Source: Colletotrichum lupini (taxonomy: Eukaryota; Ascomycota; Sordariomycetes; Glomerellales; Glomerellaceae). From it: DNA of 64,000 bases. The stretch lies in contig NC_064676.1 in the NCBI RefSeq assembly GCF_023278565.1, positions 5,394,001 to 5,458,000 on the forward strand, in the 5' to 3' direction. Below are positions 59,601 through 64,000 of the stretch, piece after piece (the first letter of the stretch is position 1; each line of letters starts with the position of its first letter). The notes under the pieces were generated by a model. It did not search any database. It worked only from the letters and a program-made list of their open reading frames with translations, and was not told the DNA's origin. Made by a program: the position numbers and the translations under genes.

Positions 59601-59999
59601 CATCCATGATCCCCCGACGGTTGACCGGAGCCCCCTCAAACTCAACTTCCAGTATTAAACACTTTGATATTACCCTCGCCTCCATCTCACCCGCCCAACC
59701 ACCCACCCGCTCGCCGCCGTTGTCCGCCGTTACTGTTGCTGCTGCGGCTACTACTACTCCGTACTGTCCCACTGCTACTGTTGCTGCACATCTTCAAGAA
59801 CCCCTCATCTCAGGCCATCTCAGGGTCCTGCCAGGGATTAATCCTCCTCGCAGGCAAAGGCCCTCGTCCGTGGGTTCATGGTCCGAAGTGATTCCAAGGA
59901 GGGGGGACCCGGAGCCTGGAAGAGGAAGGAGAAGGAGGCTACATGGGAGCCGGAGCAGGATCAGAAGTGAGGGAAGGGGATATGGGGTGGGGAGCTCAA
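56661..59999. other. Promoter of the oxysterol-binding gene and gene-poor sequence
   Basis: The first 500 bases are the leader and promoter of the minus-strand oxysterol-binding gene. Beyond 57.2 kb only low-complexity or start-less open frames appear on both strands (for example 57395-58150 minus, 58852-59595 plus), and none resembles a protein I know. Confidence 0.5.
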
Positions 60000-62900
60000 C
60001 GTCCGCTCTTGGGATCGTCGATTCATCTCTCTCTCTCTAATATCACCAACCTCATAACTCGGCAAGTAGGACTGTAAGAGTGGGTATGGGAAGGGGGGGT
60101 GAAAATGAAAATGGGAATGGGGTCTGGTAAAATGAAAGGATACCTGCACATGAATGTACCGACGGTATCTCGGTATCAGACTCCCCATCGAGTCCAATAT
60201 CCACCGAAAATCTCCTCAACTCGAGCATCATCTTGGACATGGAATCTCGGTCAAGGGCTTCGAGACGAGGAGAAGGGGAGAAGTAGAAGGGGGAGAGGGG
60301 ACAGCCACCGTTCATTCCCCGTCTTACATGCTACCCTTCGTGCATCTGATCGTCGTCGCGATGGAGAGAAATATCCCAATAGCTCGTGAATGCCTTCAAA
60401 GTTTTTCGCCGCCTCCAAGGCCCGACTCAAACCACCAACCCCCCGGGCCCCCGAGAGTATCACCACTCCCGGACGGACCCCCCCCCCCCCCTCAAAAGTC
60501 CAATATCAGAATGGTTTTCGAGCCGTAAAAGGGAATGCAACAATGTTCCACTCCAGTCAAAGTGGTGGTATCCGTACGCAGCAGGGTATCCGCAGCGCCG
60601 CCGCAGGACAACAACCGTGGCCCCCCGTCCTCCGTACCTGCATTCGGCACTCGACTCACCGAACCACCACTCACCCACCAACCCGGAGCTCCGACTCGAA
60701 AGCTGACCTTGCTTTTCGACTTGTCAAGTTCGTATAGCTTCATCCGAGCCCTCCATGTACCTCCTCAAACGAGCATAATTCCCCCCTCCAACTGCCAACT
60801 TCAGGGTCTCTGGCGCCATGGGAATCTTGGAAGATCTGCATTCTGAACCGTTTTTTTCCCACTCCAGAGTCCATGCATTCCAACTGACAGGTTCACCTGA
60901 AGGGTTGCATCGCATGCGGTGGGCAAGAGGAGGTGAAGAAGGAATGAGGGAACAGAAAGGAAAATACCACCCAGCAATGCTAGTCGAAGAGGAACCGCCG
61001 CCGCCGCCGCAAGCCCGGCCCCCGAATCAAGCTTCATCGACAAAGCAACAAACAACAACCCCCCGCCCCGCCCAATAAGCACCTCCGTGTATCCATTATC
61101 GTAAAAAAAAAAAAAGGGGACCCCTCTCCCGGCGGTTGCTTCGTGGTGAGAAAGTGCCCCCCCCCCCCCCCCCCCCGCCCCGGTATTCCGGCCGAACACG
61201 AGAGATCAACGCGTGGCAAAGTCCCGCGGTCGACCGACCGGAGGCTAGGAGCACCGGGCTTCACGGCCCTCCTTGCCTACTGCCGACGTTCTCTCTGAGG
61301 AGTGCTGAATCCTCGACGTCGGACATGCGTCTCGGGGCACCGGGGGGCGTGTTAGTTGCTATTCACGCCTGTCTCTTCCCACCCACCAAACATATCCTGT
61401 AACCAAAGCCCCTTTTCCTGCCTTCTGCTTCATGTATCTAGACACGCCAATCTTACCTCTCCCCATGTCTGATACCTGCAAGAATCGTACGCGAATAACG
61501 TCAGTGCCTCCCCTCCAATACTTCCCCAAGTTGCCTCCATCGTGGCTCAGCCCTCTATAAATATATATAATTCCAATGATTTTCTCAGGGGGGGCCGCGA
61601 TCAAGGGTTCCATTGAATGATTTCCACCCATCGAGAAACCTACCTCGTCGAGAAATGATCATCGTCGCTTTCTGCCCCCCCAAATTCCCCTCTCTTCCCG
61701 CCCTTTCTCAATACCCAAGCCCAGTGCAAACCTTGTTCGTTCCAACCTTGATCATGGCATCGGAGCCAGGGACCAATCTGCCATCTCACTTTTGTGCCCC
61801 CAAACACCGCACAACACACTGCTGCCCGGCCCCCCGTGTGCCCCCGCAAGACCCACGGCATGGAAGGGTCCATCGAAGAGTTTTCTCCCCTCCAGCAATT
61901 TCATCCTCTCCCATCGACAATGACCTCATGATCGACACCGAATTTTCTCCCTTGGGCAAACGTGACCGTCAATAATGGCTGCATCCCAGCGGCGCCCGTG
62001 GAGACCCTTAAAAGGCATTCCCAGGGCAAATCCACCATCTGTACCCTGATCCCGGCCGACCACAGGGCGCACGCGGGATGCTCTCCGATGCCACAGCGTC
62101 AGCGTCTGTGAGTGCCGTGCCGGACCACCACGGTGGGCAACGGCAGAGAGAGAGAGAGGGCCACCTCCACTGTCAGGACCGAAGTCAAGTTGCTGGCCAT
62201 GAGATTGCCTCTTTCCGTACGTCCACCACCCATCCACAACAACAACAACAACAGGATGAGGCGATTTGTTGCAGTAGTACGAGTCGGACGTGTTTCGCGG
62301 TACTCGTCAATCCCCTTTTCGTTTGTGCCCTACGTTCCCGTTGGAGAGTGAAGCTTGCATCCCCGTATACGGTCGTGACGGTGTAAGTGAGGGAATTGTA
62401 CCTGCGCTTTGCCCACAGCACGACTTTGTTTTTGCCGCCGTTAGTGTTGCAACCTCCGCCCGGATACCCTCGTCAACTGGCGCTTACACAGTTAACCCTA
62501 AGCTTCGTCATTTCCTAGTCCCGAGAGAAGGGCACGTTCCGGGGTGGATGACAACGGTCCCTAGAGGCCTTGTTCCCATGTCCGGCAAAGCGCAGGTTGG
62601 TGCCCCGGGTCTCCGAGTGTAACGTGAGGTGGACCTCAACCCAAGCAGGCGAACTCAACCGGCTCGGCTACGAGACATTGCCCTGACGCATATTGACGAA
62701 AGCTTCTCATCACCGGCGCGTCGGACAGCAACCTTGTATCTCCACTGACTGAGTTGCGACCATAGTGGCCATATGGCACTCCCCCGGCTGCGGGATCAAG
62801 CCCCGAAGGTGTCCTGCGTCAACTGCCCAGCGTTGCATGTGGTAAGATTGGAATTAAGCTCCAGGATGATGGGCCAGGGCGGGTCACGGCCTGCGACTAC

Positions 62901-64000
62901 TATGTAGCCCCTCTGTTTGGTGACCGAGAAACCCATCAAGATGTCTTCTCTGGTTCATACGCAGTACACTCCAACTGACTCGTGTGCCACAGTCGGAGCG
63001 TAGTTTGACAGGTTTATTGGCACTTAATGGCGGGCGATATTGTCGAATCTCCGTCATAGCCAGTCTGAGCGGCTGTCGCCGTTCTGCGAATCGGGGACTT
63101 TAGGGTTCGGCAAGCTATTGAAGTTACGGGCCACGATAGAGTGGTAAGGTACGAGATCCTATACTACCTTACGCTGACCGCGAGGTAAGCCGTGAAGCAA
63201 TCTCGATGAACGATGAGTCAATGGGGCTCGCTGGCAGCTCAGAGATGAAAATAAATCCGTGCCTTTGCCCATGTATCAGTACTGCGTAGCACCAGTGTGC
63301 CCCCCACCTCCACTGTGATTGCCGCGACCCTCAACCAAATACCTGGTACTGTTGGCGCCGTTTACATAGAAGCATATGGTTGATTCTCTTCTAGAATCGG
63401 CGATCAACGGTCAGCTAGACTCGGGCAGTTGGTCCCTTGCTTTGGCGCTGAATGCGAGGACCCTGAAGGAACCGTACTAGTGAGCAACCGACGACGGTTG
63501 GTATCGATCGCTGGGTAGGGCGTCATGGTCTCGTAGTTAGCCTCCTGTACCCCAGCGCCGTTGCGCGGGATGCCCCAAGATGGCTTCAACCATGTGTCCA
63601 GATTGGGATGCACACCATTAGTTGTCATAATTTCCTGCGGGCATTGAGCAATGAGCGCTCAGGAGGTTATACCGTTATACTAGGCGCCACGGAACGCCCT
63701 GGGGTCTGCTGAAATCCTCTTACCCCAAGAGTGCGTGCTCCGAAGCCACATGTGCCAGGGCCCCGCAAACATGCATGGCTGCCCTCCCACTTTGACGCGG
63801 TCAGAAAGGCCACGATCCCGGGCTCTCTATCCGTGTTGTACCACGGCCGCCCACCCAAGCTGGTCTGAAGCGTTGTATTTTGCAATTCTTGGCGAGATTT
63901 GTGGCTCGCGATAACATCGTGCGAGGCCGATGGCAGCTGGCTTCAACACCGCATATGCGGGCTTTAACTCAGGGCTTGCTGGACGCTCCGTGCGCTATCT
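60000..64000. other. C-rich low-complexity region and right end of window without a recognised gene
   Basis: Between about 59.4 and 62.3 kb the + strand is rich in C, with homopolymer runs near 59470 and 60480 and a run of 20 C at 61157-61176. From 62.6 kb to the end composition is ordinary but only two short frames exist (63404-63628 and 63667-63885, minus) and I recognise neither. The C-rich part could be the long leader of a gene beyond the window, or a non-coding transcript. Confidence 0.45.
61157..61176 (+). repeat. Poly-C homopolymer, 20 bases
   Basis: A perfect run of C flanked by GTG and GCCCCGG. A similar run of 17 C is at 2557-2573. Lengths may be unreliable because such runs are hard to sequence. 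Confidence 0.8.

Noticed and set aside
1..64000. CRISPR arrays, bacterial operons, phage or riboswitches
   Set aside because: Spliced genes, mitochondrial presequences and RIP show a filamentous fungus; no regularly spaced repeat array was seen.

Overview
This window comes from a filamentous ascomycete, most likely a Sordariomycete; the Glomerellales or a relative are a guess. The evidence is short spliced introns of about 45-85 nt with GT...AG ends and CTAAC-like branch sites, pyrimidine-rich leaders, an LaeA-like methyltransferase, a 172-residue scytalone dehydratase, and AT-rich blocks with the transition bias of repeat-induced point mutation (RIP). Genus and species cannot be fixed from the sequence alone.

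Layout. The left part (1-28 kb) is mostly conserved housekeeping sequence: an IQGAP-type RasGAP (3.8-6.3 kb, +), an orphan class I terpene synthase in eight exons (11.8-13.3 kb, +), a mitochondrial Prx5-type peroxiredoxin (14.2-15.0 kb, +), an Ariadne RBR ubiquitin ligase (17.3-19.0 kb, +), exonuclease 1 (20.3-22.9 kb, -), TMA16 (23.8-24.5 kb, +) and MAM33 (26.8-27.7 kb, +). Next comes an accessory island (28.1-48.1 kb). It holds a phenylalanine ammonia-lyase-type enzyme facing an LaeA-like methyltransferase across a 1.27-kb promoter that contains a decayed tandem duplication. It then holds a complete but RIP-degraded Ty1/Copia LTR element (7.4 kb, 205-bp LTRs, GTGAT target duplication), scytalone dehydratase of DHN-melanin synthesis, a secreted CAP/PR-1-like protein, a 570-bp hAT-type MITE (8-bp duplication CCCACACC) and a 2.88-kb Mutator-like element (56-bp inverted repeats, 8-bp duplication TTGTTTAT). 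The right part (48-64 kb) has two or three unrecognised minus-strand genes with F-box-like starts, an oxysterol-binding protein of the Osh4/Kes1 type (54.8-56.7 kb, -), and more than 7 kb in which no gene was recognised.

How the genes fit together. Most of the genes are independent housekeeping functions: Ras signalling, ubiquitin ligation, DNA repair, ribosome biogenesis, mitochondrial matrix, and lipid exchange. The only arrangement that looks like a pathway is the divergent ammonia-lyase/methyltransferase pair at the edge of the transposon-rich island, which may be a small or truncated phenylpropanoid-derived metabolite locus. Scytalone dehydratase and the CAP protein sit between transposon relics, a setting typical of fast-evolving niche or pathogenicity genes.

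Exon coordinates were worked out by eye from splice consensus, reading-frame phase and family resemblance. No database or alignment was used.
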